Assembly: GCA_004335635.1 (NCBI GenBank) | Contig: QAXH01001097.1 | Coordinates: forward strand, 1-64,000 | Direction of reading: 5' to 3' | Source of the DNA: Chloromonas sp. AAM2 | Lineage: Eukaryota; Chlorophyta; Chlorophyceae; Chlamydomonadales; Chlamydomonadaceae | DNA length: 64,000 nucleotides | Translations under genes and position numbers: made by a program | The notes under the pieces: generated by a model | What the model was told of the DNA's origin: nothing | The model's database searches: none | What the model saw: only the letters and a program-made list of their open reading frames with translations | Part shown: positions 10,654 to 22,439 of the stretch, one piece after another | How the letters are laid out: each line of letters begins with the position of its first letter | Numbering within the stretch: the stretch's first letter is position 1

Positions 10654-12961
10654 AAGGGTCAGCACGCCATGTTTGACTGGCTTGCTGGGTAATTACCTCC
10701 ACCTTGATTGGTCGGGCCTTAGGACGGCATAGCCCAAGCTGCAAGGGCCACCACCCGTAAGGAGCTTGTACAAACTTGAATTTTGGGTGTGCGGCTGGGT
10801 GATCAAGTGAGCTTCCCCATTCACAGGCGGGCCAAGCACTGTTGAGCGTTCACAGCAACAAGACATTAGTATGGAATGCTGGGGCAAGAGCTGCAAGCCT
10901 GGCTGTCAGCGGCTCAACAGACCAATGCACCTCCTCTGAAGAGCCTTCACAAGCGGGCTGTTAGCATGGGTTGTCTGTGGCCTAGTGAGCAAGGCAGGTC
11001 TGATGCAGTCAATGGTAGTTAGGCTCGTTTCTACCTTTATTCTGTGATCAACAAGCAGCCGCAGATACGTAGCACATCGACAACTAGGTAGAGCAGACCT
11101 CGTGCTTGATTTTACAGATGAGCGTTGCGGCTTGCGCATTTGTGGGCTTTGGTTGGCTGGACAGGAAACGCCATGAGTTCAGCGAGCAGCTCCAATGCGC
11201 ACAATCGCTTGCTACGTTGCAAAATTGAACTATAGTAACCGGACAGAACAAATTGCTGCTTGGTTAGGCATAGGTCATTGAGAACACTTACGTCAAACGT
11301 ACAAGGTTGGTACGGTTTTGTAGTACCTCTGATGAGGCGGTGTTGGGTAATTGCTGGGTTTTCAAGCGTTTAGGATTGGGATGCCTTCTGGCGATCTCAG
11401 GCATCAGTCCAAAACCTCAGCCACTGAATGCCCAAAAGATTGTCAGGTCGCACTGGAGAGCATCAATGATCTTTCAAGGCAGTTCCAAAACAATGACTGA
11501 CTGCTGAGTTTGCCGGCAAGCTCGTGGTGATTTTTATTTCTATTCTGGCGTTGACAACCTGTTGATTGTATACTAGGACTGAGACCAGCAACTTGTGCTC
11601 TTCATGATCAAGTCGGCATTGAACTCCAACACGAGTTGGCGTACAACTCAGAAAGGACCAGGTTTCTGTGAAGAGGTTTGCAACTTCAAGCAACTCCGCA
11701 GGGAGAACTTGCGTTAAATGAATTAGATCAGCGCACATGATGATAAGTAGCAAATGTGGTGCGATCTCGTGCTTTCAATACACAGGATGAGCATGCGCAC
11801 GTGCATTAAGCTTCTTATGGCCCACTTCGTTGGCCTGGACGATTTTGTCCTAATGCTGGCCTCTGCTGACGTTTTGCGTGGACCCTGGTACTTAAGGGGG
11901 ACATGCTGGCTGCCAAGCACAGCGTGGCCTCATTAATGTACTGCCATTGCTTCAGCGATTGTAAGTTGTGGAGGCCCCACGAGCCAAGTGTCTCACCGCC
12001 TTTCATGCTACGTGCTGGTATGGCTCCGGCTGTTGTCCTGCCGTGACGGCTGCTCCAGCAAGCTGACGTGATGCCTGTGTTTGTCAGGCCCTTTGGTTGG
12101 TTTCAGCTGTGCCGGTAGCTAGCCACTGAACAGGCGATCCTTTACACTCTGCAAATGGTCTTCATCATGCTGTGCTTTTTATGCAAACTTGAGTCAAGGC
12201 AAGGTAAAACGAATTGAATGCTGTGATGTCAACCGTGGTCATGCGAAATCTGTTAAGGTGGAAATTCCCTGACTATATACGTGAAAGGCCAATGCCTAGC
12301 AATAGCAGAGGTTATAGCGTGTCTGTCTCACCAGCAGCATGGACCTCGACAACAAGGTGAGGGCATGACACTCCTTCGCCGCTTGAGTCTCAGTTGGAGC
12401 GGAACCCTTGTCGGAACGGTCTCGCTGCGCCCAGGTGTCTACCTGGACAGCGAGCCCAGCTGAACTTGAGCTCAGCAAGGCCCAGGAAGCGCCAACGTGT
12501 CACGGACGTTTCCAACGAGTGATCAACCATTTTGGAAACGAGTGGGCAGCGTTTGCGCAATCCCCTGTTCCTCACACAGGGCCGTGGGCGCACACTGGAG
12601 CAGCGCTGCACCCGCGCTTTCAGCATTGGCGTAGCAGTCGTTGCCAGCGGAGCCATCCCGCGAAGTTCAGACCTTGTGTTGCAACACCTGTCGCTTTCTC
12701 GACGGCCAGTCGCCACTTCTCAATTATCGCCAAAGGTGCGCCGAGTCTCTGGTATTGCGTGCCAATGGCACCAAATGGAAACCCTATGGTGACTTTCAAA
12801 ATCAGGAGCACAGCCCGGTGTGCCAACATTGTTGGAAACCTGCACCAGCCCTTCGCTGATGTTGACACCACGCTGCGCGTGCAGTGCCGTGACTTTTCAA
12901 GGCCACTCGCACGAGGGCAAGGCTCCGTTCCTTGCGTTTGAATGCAGAAGCGTGAGCGACA
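10654..12961. other. Intergenic region between WRKY-like gene and RAD21
   Basis: Contains the 3' UTR of the WRKY-like gene and the RAD21 promoter. Reading frames here are short. The only suggestive one is the Cys-rich stretch at 12671-12859. No repeat or RNA gene was recognised. Confidence 0.4.
12671..12859 (+). CDS. Possible exon of a small CxxC protein (speculative)
   Basis: After an AG at 12669-12670 a 62-codon open frame runs to a TGA. It has paired cysteines near both ends (CCNTC and CQHC), a pattern seen in zinc-binding proteins. No upstream exon or ATG could be tied to it, and I do not recognise a family. It may be an upstream transcript of RAD21 or chance. Confidence 0.2.
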   Translation, partial: TLCCNTCRFLDGQSPLLNYRQRCAESLVLRANGTKWKPYGDFQNQEHSPVCQHCWKPAPALR

Positions 12962-15900
12962 ATGTTCTTCTCCGCTGACCTTCTAAGCAAGAGGAGCCCT
13001 TTGGGCGCCATCTGGTACGTCTCCGATCAACACGCAGCACATTGTGAGGCGTCATTTGAAAATCTCCGACCGGTATGCATTTTGTTCTCCCGCAGGATGG
13101 TGGCACATGGCAAGAAGCTTTCCAAACACAAGCTGATGGGCATCAGCGTGCAGGATATCTGGTAAGACTCTCGTACTGATTCTTTCGCACAGCTCAAGGC
13201 CCATTCTCGCGCGGTCGATGACAGCGAGCACAGCGCAGTGGCCGCATCTTTATCTCTTCATCACGTCACGTCCTCTTTTGTGCAGCAATGAAGTGATGCA
13301 CCCGGAGGTGCCTCATTCGCTGCGACTGCAAGGCATTCTCGTTGGCGGTGTGGTGGTCGTTTTCAGCAAGCAGCAAAACTATCTCTGGGGTGAGTACAAG
13401 CCAGACTGACCTGTAACTTGCTTCAGACGGCACAGCATCTTGTTCTTGTACCCATGAATCCCAAGCCAATTTGTAGGCCAAGCTTCTGACATGTGACCTG
13501 TTGCCTGCATGCCGCTTGCAGAGGACGTCCAAGAGATGATGGTGGGTGCATGCGTGCTGTGTTGCCGTCCCTGCCTAGCTTGCTTCGGGCGTGGAGGTCT
13601 ACCCATGGCTGTTTGGAATAGCGTCTTCTGACAAGCAAAACGACCCTGTGCTGTGCCTCATTGCCCAGGCTGGTCAGGACATTACCAAACATCTTTATAT
13701 GTAGACGCCCAGCGCATGTGTTGCTGCGCTACAAGTACCATCCTTCTCACCTCGATTGTGCACTCCATTACTGCCTACACAGAAGCGAGTCAAGGACGCC
13801 ATGAACACGCAGCCTGTTGTCCAAGCAAAGGCCACGCTCAAGCAGGGCAAGGCAGCCAAGAACAAGTGAGCGTGGGAAGGCATGCAACTTTGGCTCGCCA
13901 TGCTCTGCTGTGCACTCACATCCAGGTCAAGCTGTACAATTCAGGAAGCCATTGCTGTACAGATGCCATGTTGATTAAATGATCCTCGCCTTCACTATGC
14001 ATATTGCTTTATCCTTGTGTATGCATTTCTGTTTGTGGCATGAACCATCAGGAGTATATATATGTAGTTACACCAGGGAAGCCATCAGAGGACACGAATG
14101 GGATGGGCACCGCCCTGGCCTACCCTGAGCAAGAAAGCAAAACGGAAGCAGGGAACAAAGCTGGCAAGGCAGGCCAACCCTTCAGGAGTACACCCTTTGC
14201 TGTTTGTGCTGTTTGCGTTCCACTCCAGGGTTGCGCAGCAGACGTTGCTGGACGAGGAAGACCTTATGCTGGATGGGCTGAACAACGCCCTGGCGCAGGG
14301 CGCAGGCGTGCCCTTTGGCCTCAACATGCCGCCCCTCACCCAGAGGCAGCTGGGCATGGGCCTGGGCATGCCTGTGGACCTCACACAGATGCAGGTGAGG
14401 ATGATGATGAATGCTGATGGCATAACTGCAGGTGAGGCAAGACTGGCTGCGGCAGAAACAAGTGCTGATTGCAGGACCGACATGTGCTCGATTTTTGGGA
14501 GTCTTGTATGAAATAGCAAGTTAGACAAGGCTGCAAGCGGCAGAACTGGAAGTGTTGCATAATATGCCATCGTTGCAAGTGCCCGTGCCAGCAGATAACA
14601 TGCAGCTGCTGGCAGACAGCACCGCCCAGGCAGTAGTACCGCACACGTGGTGAACTCGAGCTGCTACTGCAGGCCCATGCTGCCCTGTGCAGCATTCATT
14701 AGCGACCGTCGTTTGACCTTGCATGCAGGATTCAGACCTCTTTGCCGCCCCAGCAATGAGCAGCCGGACACAGGGAACAGGTACAAACAATGCAACCACC
14801 GGCCCGTGGAGCATCAGAAGCAGTTAGCTGGCTATACAATCATAGAGTCGCTTTCAGTATTGCAGTTAGAGACTACATGGTGCAATTGTTCGCATGACAA
14901 GAGCGCCAGATACCAGCAGTTGCAGTCCTGTGCTCGCAACCGACGATTGTGTGGGACCGGCTTGTGGGTGTTGGCGCAGGGGTGACCGGCAGTACTCATG
15001 GTGTCTTGAGTGGAGGAGCTGTGCCTGTGGGCGCTGCTCAGGTATGGGAATTGGAGAACAGGCAGGACAGGCGAGGCCACAAAGCTGTGTTCACTTCTCA
15101 TCATCACGCCTGTATTGTTGGCCTGATGAAGGGCATGCCGTCGATTTGATGAAGTGGTCTGTATCCCAGCCATGCCTGCCCGTTAGAATACCACGCCTAT
15201 TGCAGCTAGGCGTGCTAACATGCACCCTATGGACCCTGAACCCGCACCTGGTGTCAGATCCACAAATCACATGCTTACAACACGCTTCAAATGCACAACT
15301 GCCTGCACTCACATGTTATCTTTTGCATGCCTTGCATCTTGTAGGGTCGTCGTCGTGCGTTCAACCCCCTGGCTGCGAGTGAGGAGGACCCCAATGAGCT
15401 GTTTGCAATGGCAGGTGGGTGTGGCCAGCTGGTTGCCTGAAGTGAGCGCCTGAGCTTGTGCTCAAGCTTGTGCTATGCGTTCAGACACGTGTGTATCTGA
15501 AGGGATTATGAGTGACTGAGAGGGGATACACAGCACAACTGGGACAGCTACAGCACTCGAATGTTGGCTCAGGCAAAGGTTGGCCGTCATGTAAGGGCTT
15601 TGCTCTCATCTTTACAACAGAATCTCAGCTTTGAATACTCTGACACAGCAAGTGATTGCACGTGCTTTCAGGTGCTGGTGATGACTTACTTCTGGCCGAT
15701 GAGTTGGCTGGCCTTGGCCCCTCCGGGCTGGATGAGCACCTGAACGATCTCGCTGACCTCCACCAGCCCATGGGCAGCGCACAGCGGGGGCAGCCGGAGC
15801 CTGAGGGGGACAGGAGCGGCAGCAGGGCGGGGTCAAAGGCCACCACGGGCACTACAGCCAACGGGAGCAGCAAGGGTGGGTGGATGGAGTCCACGGGGTC

Positions 15901-18900
15901 AGCAGCATAGTGCTTGGCGGAATGAGAGCTAGTAGTGTAGTCCACACATTTGCAACTGTTCTTTAGAAGAGACTTGGCAAGCAACAAGGGTCTAGAGGAC
16001 TAACATTGACCTGAAGGGGGCTGAAGGGACACGAGCGGATTGTCCAAGGGAAGTGTTTGCAGGAGTGAGACCTAGTAGTATTGCTGACATCATGCATGTT
16101 CTATGCAAGCTCGTCCAACATGCTACAGAACAGAAATGTTGTATCAAAGCACAAATGTACACGGCATGTTTGCTGTGTGGAACTCTGCAGGACAGTCGCT
16201 TGTGCGTTGCGTCTCTGCCGCCGAGCCCTCTGCCCCTACCGAGGAGGACATGGAGCAGGACCTTGACCTGCTGGCCGACGGAAGCAAGGGCACGTCACCT
16301 GTGGGGCAGGAGGGACAGGAGGGGCAGGAGGGGGAGCTGCTGGCTGAGGAGGAAATGGAGGTGGGTGGGCACATGCAGGACAGTGTGTGTGTGTGTCCCA
16401 GGAACGACTGGGATATGTGGGTTGTTGCATATGTTAGAGAAGCTGAAAAACTGAGAACGAAATCTGAGTATTTGATCAAGAACCGAGGTCAAATCTGAAT
16501 GTCACAAGGCAAGCATCGTCGATGTATGTTGGCTCGACAGCCTCCGTTCCTTGTATTGGCACAGCTGCGCGCCAGTGAGCCCTGCAAGTGCCTGCCCTGG
16601 CTGTACATTGACAGCCACTGCTTGTGTTGCCACGGCTATGTGCTATTGAGCTGTGCGAGTTTCCGCCTTGTTGCCCCAGGTGCCCCTGAACGAGGCTGAG
16701 CAGCAGCAAGAGAGCGCATCCCGACAGGCGGCAACCGAAGCACTGAGGAGCAAGTTTGAATCACAGGTGAATGGCGTTTGAATTGAAGTAGCAAATGGCA
16801 ACGCTGATGCGCTAGTGAATGTCACACATTGATTGCGTTGCTTCTGTACCACGTCCTTTCATCCACGACCATACCACGACTGTGCAATTGAGTTGCCAGC
16901 CACTATCCCACGAGCAGACTCGTTTCCTTCTGGCCACAAGCTGCTCTTTCCGTACCATAGATGTGTTTTCAAACCCCTGCACAGGACCAGGAGGTGCTTG
17001 CAAGTGAGGATGAGGAGGAGGAGGCTCACAAGCGCAGGGGCAGGGCTGCACAGGGCCGGGCCAAGGCAAGCGTCGCCGCAGGACCCAACAAGGTGAGAAA
17101 CTGCCAAAAACACTGGTCAATTCGTGCAGGTCAGGGAAGCCGTCGAATGACAGGGAAAGGAATCGGCACCGCCCTGACCTACCCTGAGCAAGTAAACAAA
17201 CCTAGCGCAAAAGTGCCAGCTCATGTCTCTGTGCTTCCAGCTCATGGCAACAGCAGCTGAAAAACCATTGTTCAAAGCACGTTCAATGTACAGTCAGCCC
17301 ATGTTGCGTTTACCTTGCATGATGCACCTGTGTATGGCACTGGCACACGCTTCTGGTGCCTGTGTGGCACACGTGTCAGGTGGTCACTGCCAAGCGCAAG
17401 GCCAAGGCTATTGCCCTGCCCCTGGACGACCCGGAGGAGATGCTCGTCAGGGCAAAGGTGCTGTTCACCACTCTGATCTATTGTTGGATTGGATTGGTAG
17501 TAATGTGCACTGATCAACTGCAACTAACCTTGACAGTGGGGGAAATGCATTGGTTAAGCACAACCCTATCTTGACAATGATATGCACTGGTTGAGCAAAA
17601 TCTAACTAAAAATCGGGGGACAACCTGAGTCAAAGACCCATTCACAAGCGAATTGTTGTAAGCGCAACCAGCCCTTGACAGTAGACGAATAGTTGGTGCA
17701 ACCCTTGGATTGTGAGCTGTGCGTTGATTGAGAGTTAGGCAGCATGCCGGCCGACAGAGCTGTGTTTGATGATCTCTCAAACCACACCATGTGTTTTGCC
17801 ATCTTTCACTTTGACAGGAGTTTCGGGAGTGGACCATGGACACATCTGCCCTGGTTGTCAGGCGGCCTGAGGGCGGCAGGGCCCGCACTGCACCTACTGC
17901 TCTGGCCGCTGATCAGCCTGGGGCCGGGGCACTCTCAGAATTGACCCTCATGGCCCTGGCCAACGCTGGTGAGTGGGGCAAAAATGGCCAGGGACTGCCG
18001 TGATAGACCAACTTTGGAATGTTTCAAACTCGCCAAATACTGGCCACTTGGCAGCTGCCAACCAACCTGGCTGCTTCTTTTCTTTCTTTTCACCTCGTTG
18101 AGTTACATGCAGGCCTTGACGTCAGCCGTGTTCGTTGCCTGCAGGTGGCTTGCTGCCGCAGCGATTGGGCAGTGAATTGCCGGCAGGTCTGCTGGCCGGC
18201 GCGCCCAGCCACGTGCGAGAGCTGGGCAGGCTGCGCGTTGGAGCTCAGCTGCACGCTTTGCGTGAACAATGTCTGCGCAGCCCACCTTCATGTGTCGACA
18301 TGGATCGTCCTGGTGGGTGAGAGGGTGTGACGATGCAACGCATCTCGGCGACGCGTCAGCCAAGCGGAGATCATTGCCTTAGCATGGCGGGTGATAAACG
18401 TTCGTATTGGTCGTTGTTGAGCGTATTGCCTTGCATTAGCGAGTTGCAGATGCCCAACTCACAAAGAAGGGATCCAAGAGAGCCAAGCGCCGCCATGCAA
18501 GCCCTGAGCGTGCACACCAACGCAATGTCGACGCCCCGCGGGCAACTACGGAAGGACCCGCGCAGCACCCTGAGCTCGAAGACTCCCAGCAGCACCCAAT
18601 GGCGATGGATGAGATGCAAGATATCCTTCACGATTTGCCATTTGGAGGCGACGTCGAGGTTGAACGGTGCGTGCAATTCTCAACGATGCTTTCATTTCTA
18701 TTTACGCCGCATCAAGTTCCACGTGCAGGTCATGCCTTGAACTGGTCATCTCTGACGACTTGCAGCCATTCTCTGTTTACTGTGCGTTTCTGTACTGTGT
18801 GGGCAGGCTGCGTGCTGCATCCATGACGCCGGGCGGCTCGGGTCTGCTCCCCTCCCGTGTTGGCAGCGAGCTAGGCAGCGGAGCGGCGCAGCTCCTGGCG

Positions 18901-21345
18901 CAGGCAGGCGGTGTGCGCGGCAGCGCTCTCAACACGGGCCAGACCTCATCGCACAACAGCAGCATGCTCGGAAGCATACCAATCAGGTGGGGCCTGATTG
19001 ATGTGTTGCATCAGGGACGCCGTCATAGGACGTGGGAGGGGCGTGAAGACATGGGACAGCCGTGGTCAGGTAGGAGGGTGAACACATAGTGCTGTGCAGT
19101 GCTTAACGAAATGCCAATGGACAGAGCAATGCCACCCACACTGCCAGTCGCGCTCTGCGCTGGCGCTGGCTAGTGCAACGCTCAGCCCACGTCAACTGCC
19201 CCTCACACAATGCTAGAACCCATACTCTGTACTGGCTATCTCAGCAAGATACTGTCCATGTGTCAACTGCCCCCCCCACGCAATGCAACGGTATATAAAC
19301 GCAGTCCACAGCTCATTATTTGTCCTGCTCTGTGCATGTCCTGGTCACAGGGGACGTGCGGGCAGCATGGGCCCAGGCGATGCGCCCAGCAGCGGCCTCC
19401 TGTTGCCCGGGAGCGGCAAGCTGCCCGGTTCCTCCGCCCGCCACACCGGCACCAGCTCACGCGGCCTTGGCTCAAAAGGCAATAGCAGCGCACTGCTGCG
19501 ATGGGGCACAGCCACGCTTGAGGATCTGGTGCCTGATCTGGGCACGGGGCTGTGTGACCTCACACTCCGGGTAAGAGGGCAAGAAAGAAAGAAGAAAGAA
19601 AGTCAAGCCCAAGCCTCGTGTAAGCAGACAACACAGTTGTCGTGTGCACATCCAAACCAAGGCTATAAGCAATCATTACATGATGCCACTCACGACTCCA
19701 CTGCTTCAGCATTTCTGGCCTTGCCCCCTCTGGATGGGCACAGCGTGCCTGCATGATCTCCCATTGCGACTGTGGTGCCACAGCAGTCAAGGCAGGTCGG
19801 CGTCACGTTCAATAATTTAGCTAACAACATCACTCCGTTTGTTTTCAATTGCCGATGGTCTTGCAATCAAGGTGGGCAGGCGGCAGGGTCACGTGCCACG
19901 GTTTAGCTGTCATCACTGAAGTTCATGCTCATTATTACCCATACTTACTCATTACATTATTTATAGCCTTCTCTTTATTGCCCTTACAGGCTGACACAGG
20001 CAGTGCAGGCAACTCCGCCCCCCACGGTCTGTCCGCCCGTTGCCTTCTGGCCGCCAGCGCGGGCAGCAGCCATGGAGGCCTGTGCACCGGGCCGCTGGGC
20101 GACGGCACTGAGCACATCCAGCTCATGGAAACCTCCGGGCATGGCACAGCATCTCAGGTGTGTGAGGGATACTAGCAGGGCCTGAGTAAATCAACTAGAA
20201 CACGTGGGGCAGGCCTGCCCAACGTTGTGGACCTGTCTTTATGGCTTGCTGTCAGACACGATGGAGATCATTGGAGTCAATTGCTGCATTCATGTTCTAT
20301 GGAAGTATGGTGCACACGTCAACCTTGACGCCATGGTGCAATGGCCAGCTGCGAATTAGCATGTAGGTTGGCATGAAACAGTGTTGCCCACTCTCTGTCG
20401 CTTTATGCACCATGCATGCATGCTGCAGGGTCTGTCTGAGCTGTCGAACCTTTCCAACAAGAACAGTGTGACAGTTGTCAGGTACGCAAAACGAGCTAAA
20501 AGGGCTAGGTTGCCAGCAAAAGGCTGCCCGACGAACTGGAACAATGTCCAATATTTTGGATGCTGTACATGAGACATTGGCTGTACTGCCTGCGTGATTG
20601 CACTGACCAACGCGAGGGAGGTAGCATTAGGAAGTGCAAAAGCCTCAACACCTAATGCATGTACATCAAAACACAGCGTCATTGTGTCATTGTGGAAGAC
20701 CCACTGCCTCAGACCTCACTCGTGTGGCATGGGATGTCTTCAAATAAGAATGCCGCTGTGTTTGTTCAACAGGCTGCTGCAGCGGCTTCTGTCAGAGCAG
20801 AAGGTCTCTGGGGCAGCCGACCCCACAGTGTCATTCTTTGACCTCGCGCAACGCCTGACGCGCACAGAGGCGGTCAAGCTGTTCATGCAGGTAGGCTCTG
20901 GAACATGGGCAGAAGGCACTCATGGGCCTGTGTGGCATGATAAGACGTCTGCGTGTTGCTGAATTGGTGACAAAAGCTCGTCCTGTGCTTGAGTTGTATT
21001 CCCGTGCAAGGTTCAGGACTTATGCTAGTTAACAGACTGTTTGCATCCCACAGGCCTCTGTGTGCACGTGAGTCTCTGGTGGTGGTGGCAGAGTACCTTG
21101 CAGGAGTTTCCAACTGGTGACTTTCCGCTGCGGCATGCTCCTGACAGACGCCTGTTTAAATGCGAATGCGTCTCTGTGTGCTGCTGGTGTTGGCAGAGTA
21201 GCTTGCAGCAGTTTCCAACTGAAAATATTTCTCATGGTGTTACGCTCAGGTGCTCGTGACCCAAACTGCCTGCTACACACACGCCAGCCAGGAGGAGGCC
21301 TATGGGGACATCATCATTCGCTCCGGCAGGCGCATGCACCTGTGA
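12962..21345 (+). CDS. RAD21: RAD21/REC8-type cohesin kleisin subunit
   Basis: Cohesin kleisin that closes the SMC1-SMC3 ring for sister-chromatid cohesion; about 897 aa. Exons: 12962-13014, 13096-13161, 13286-13389, 13522-13541, 13783-13865, 14229-14394, 14729-14780, 14980-15041, 15345-15414, 15672-15875, 16191-16360, 16680-16766, 16985-17092, 17380-17457, 17818-17968, 18145-18312, 18450-18666, 18807-18986, 19351-19570, 19990-20157, 20429-20481, 20773-20890, 21250-21345. The N-terminus (MFFSADLLSKRSPLGAIW, then PHSLRLQGILVGGVVVVF) is the Rad21/Rec8 N domain that binds SMC3. The last two exons (FFDLAQRLTRTEAVKLFMQ, then QEEAYGDIIIRSGR) are the C-terminal winged helix that binds SMC1. The middle is acidic, low-complexity and rich in Gly/Ser/Gln, as usual for kleisins. 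All exon phases match. Mitotic versus meiotic identity cannot be decided from sequence alone. Confidence 0.93.
14075..14140 (+). repeat. Intronic repeat in RAD21, copy 1
   Basis: About 65 bp shared with 17133-17200 in another RAD21 intron, including an exact GGCACCGCCCTG and CTACCCTGAGCAAG. Confidence 0.75.
17133..17200 (+). repeat. Intronic repeat in RAD21, copy 2
   Basis: Second copy of the 14075-14140 element, same orientation and also intronic. Confidence 0.75.
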
Positions 21346-22439
21346 TCCTCCTAAGGACCCATGACTTGTGTACCAAAAGATCACAAGACAACCATTTGAT
21401 TCATGCCTTCCAGACGTGTTCAGCTGCACAGCTGCATCGGACTGTATCCAAATCTATAAAATCAAAGACCTGTCAGGATTCCCTGCTGACTACAACTCAC
21501 TCTGACTGCCTTGCCGTGACTGTGTATACCGAACTGCCATTTTTTACAACACACTATCGCTATTCAGAACAGGACCAGACCAACCTGCATTTCATGCATG
21601 GCTTTGAAGCATGGACATCGAGCCGTGTTGCCTTGACAGTCTCTCCTGTTCGGGTTCAAGACTTGTTTATGCTACTGCCTTGGCTGTGACCCGCTTGTGG
21701 TCGAGAAAAGAAAAGAAAGAGATTTCAGGGAGATTTCAGGGAGTACAACAAGAAAGCGTTGAAAGTTTGCCACCATGGCGTGTGCCACCATGGAGGTGTG
21801 CCAACATGGCGTGTGTTTCAGCCATACCAGCTTGGCTTCCCAGTGAGCAGTCACCTCAGGTGCAGTATTTATTTGAATCATGTGAGGAAGGCGGTGTTTG
21901 CACAACCTAGCTTGCTCACTCAGCGTCTGATCTACACACCAGATGTAAAGCTGCTGCGCATTGCACCCTCCCTCCTCTTGTGCTAAAGCTAGTTCGTTGC
22001 ATTTCGGCCTCCTCCTGTGCATTGTGGCTGCTGTGCCAATTCATGCATGTGGTCACTTCATACTCTCGCTTGGATGGGTTGAACATCGTGCCACCGCCAT
22101 CAACGAACCCACGGCCACCAGAAGGACAGCTGAAGGACAAACAAACCTGTTTAGGAGTCTGACACGGAACTGCCCAGAACAACCCAGACTGTGCATCAAC
22201 GCGACAGGACGAAAGCCTGCGCCACTGAACGTTCTGTTCGCCGTTGATCTGGCCGTTGAGTCTCCCGCCCGGCCGGGATGCCGTTTTGGAGCACCTCCGG
22301 TCAAACACAGCAGTTCACTCAAACACCTGCACAGCCAGATTCACTCATTGCACTAAATCTCCGTTGATATGGCCCGGCAGACTTACAATTCTGTCCGGGC
22401 AAGACACTGGAGTTCAACTTGAGCCAAGCTCACAAGAGA
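21346..22439. other. RAD21 3' UTR and glycosyltransferase upstream region
   Basis: No gene seen. A TGTAA at 21954-21958 could serve as RAD21's polyadenylation signal, giving a ~600-nt 3' UTR. The rest is presumably promoter and 5' UTR of the next gene. Confidence 0.4.
21954..21958 (+). promoter_or_regulatory. Candidate TGTAA polyadenylation signal (RAD21)
   Basis: TGTAA is the usual polyadenylation signal in chlorophyte algae; this one lies about 610 nt after the RAD21 stop. Confidence 0.35.

Noticed and set aside
11463..11920. Minus-strand open frames between the WRKY-like gene and RAD21
   Set aside because: They overlap each other in different frames, with no recognisable motif and no phase-compatible splice sites.
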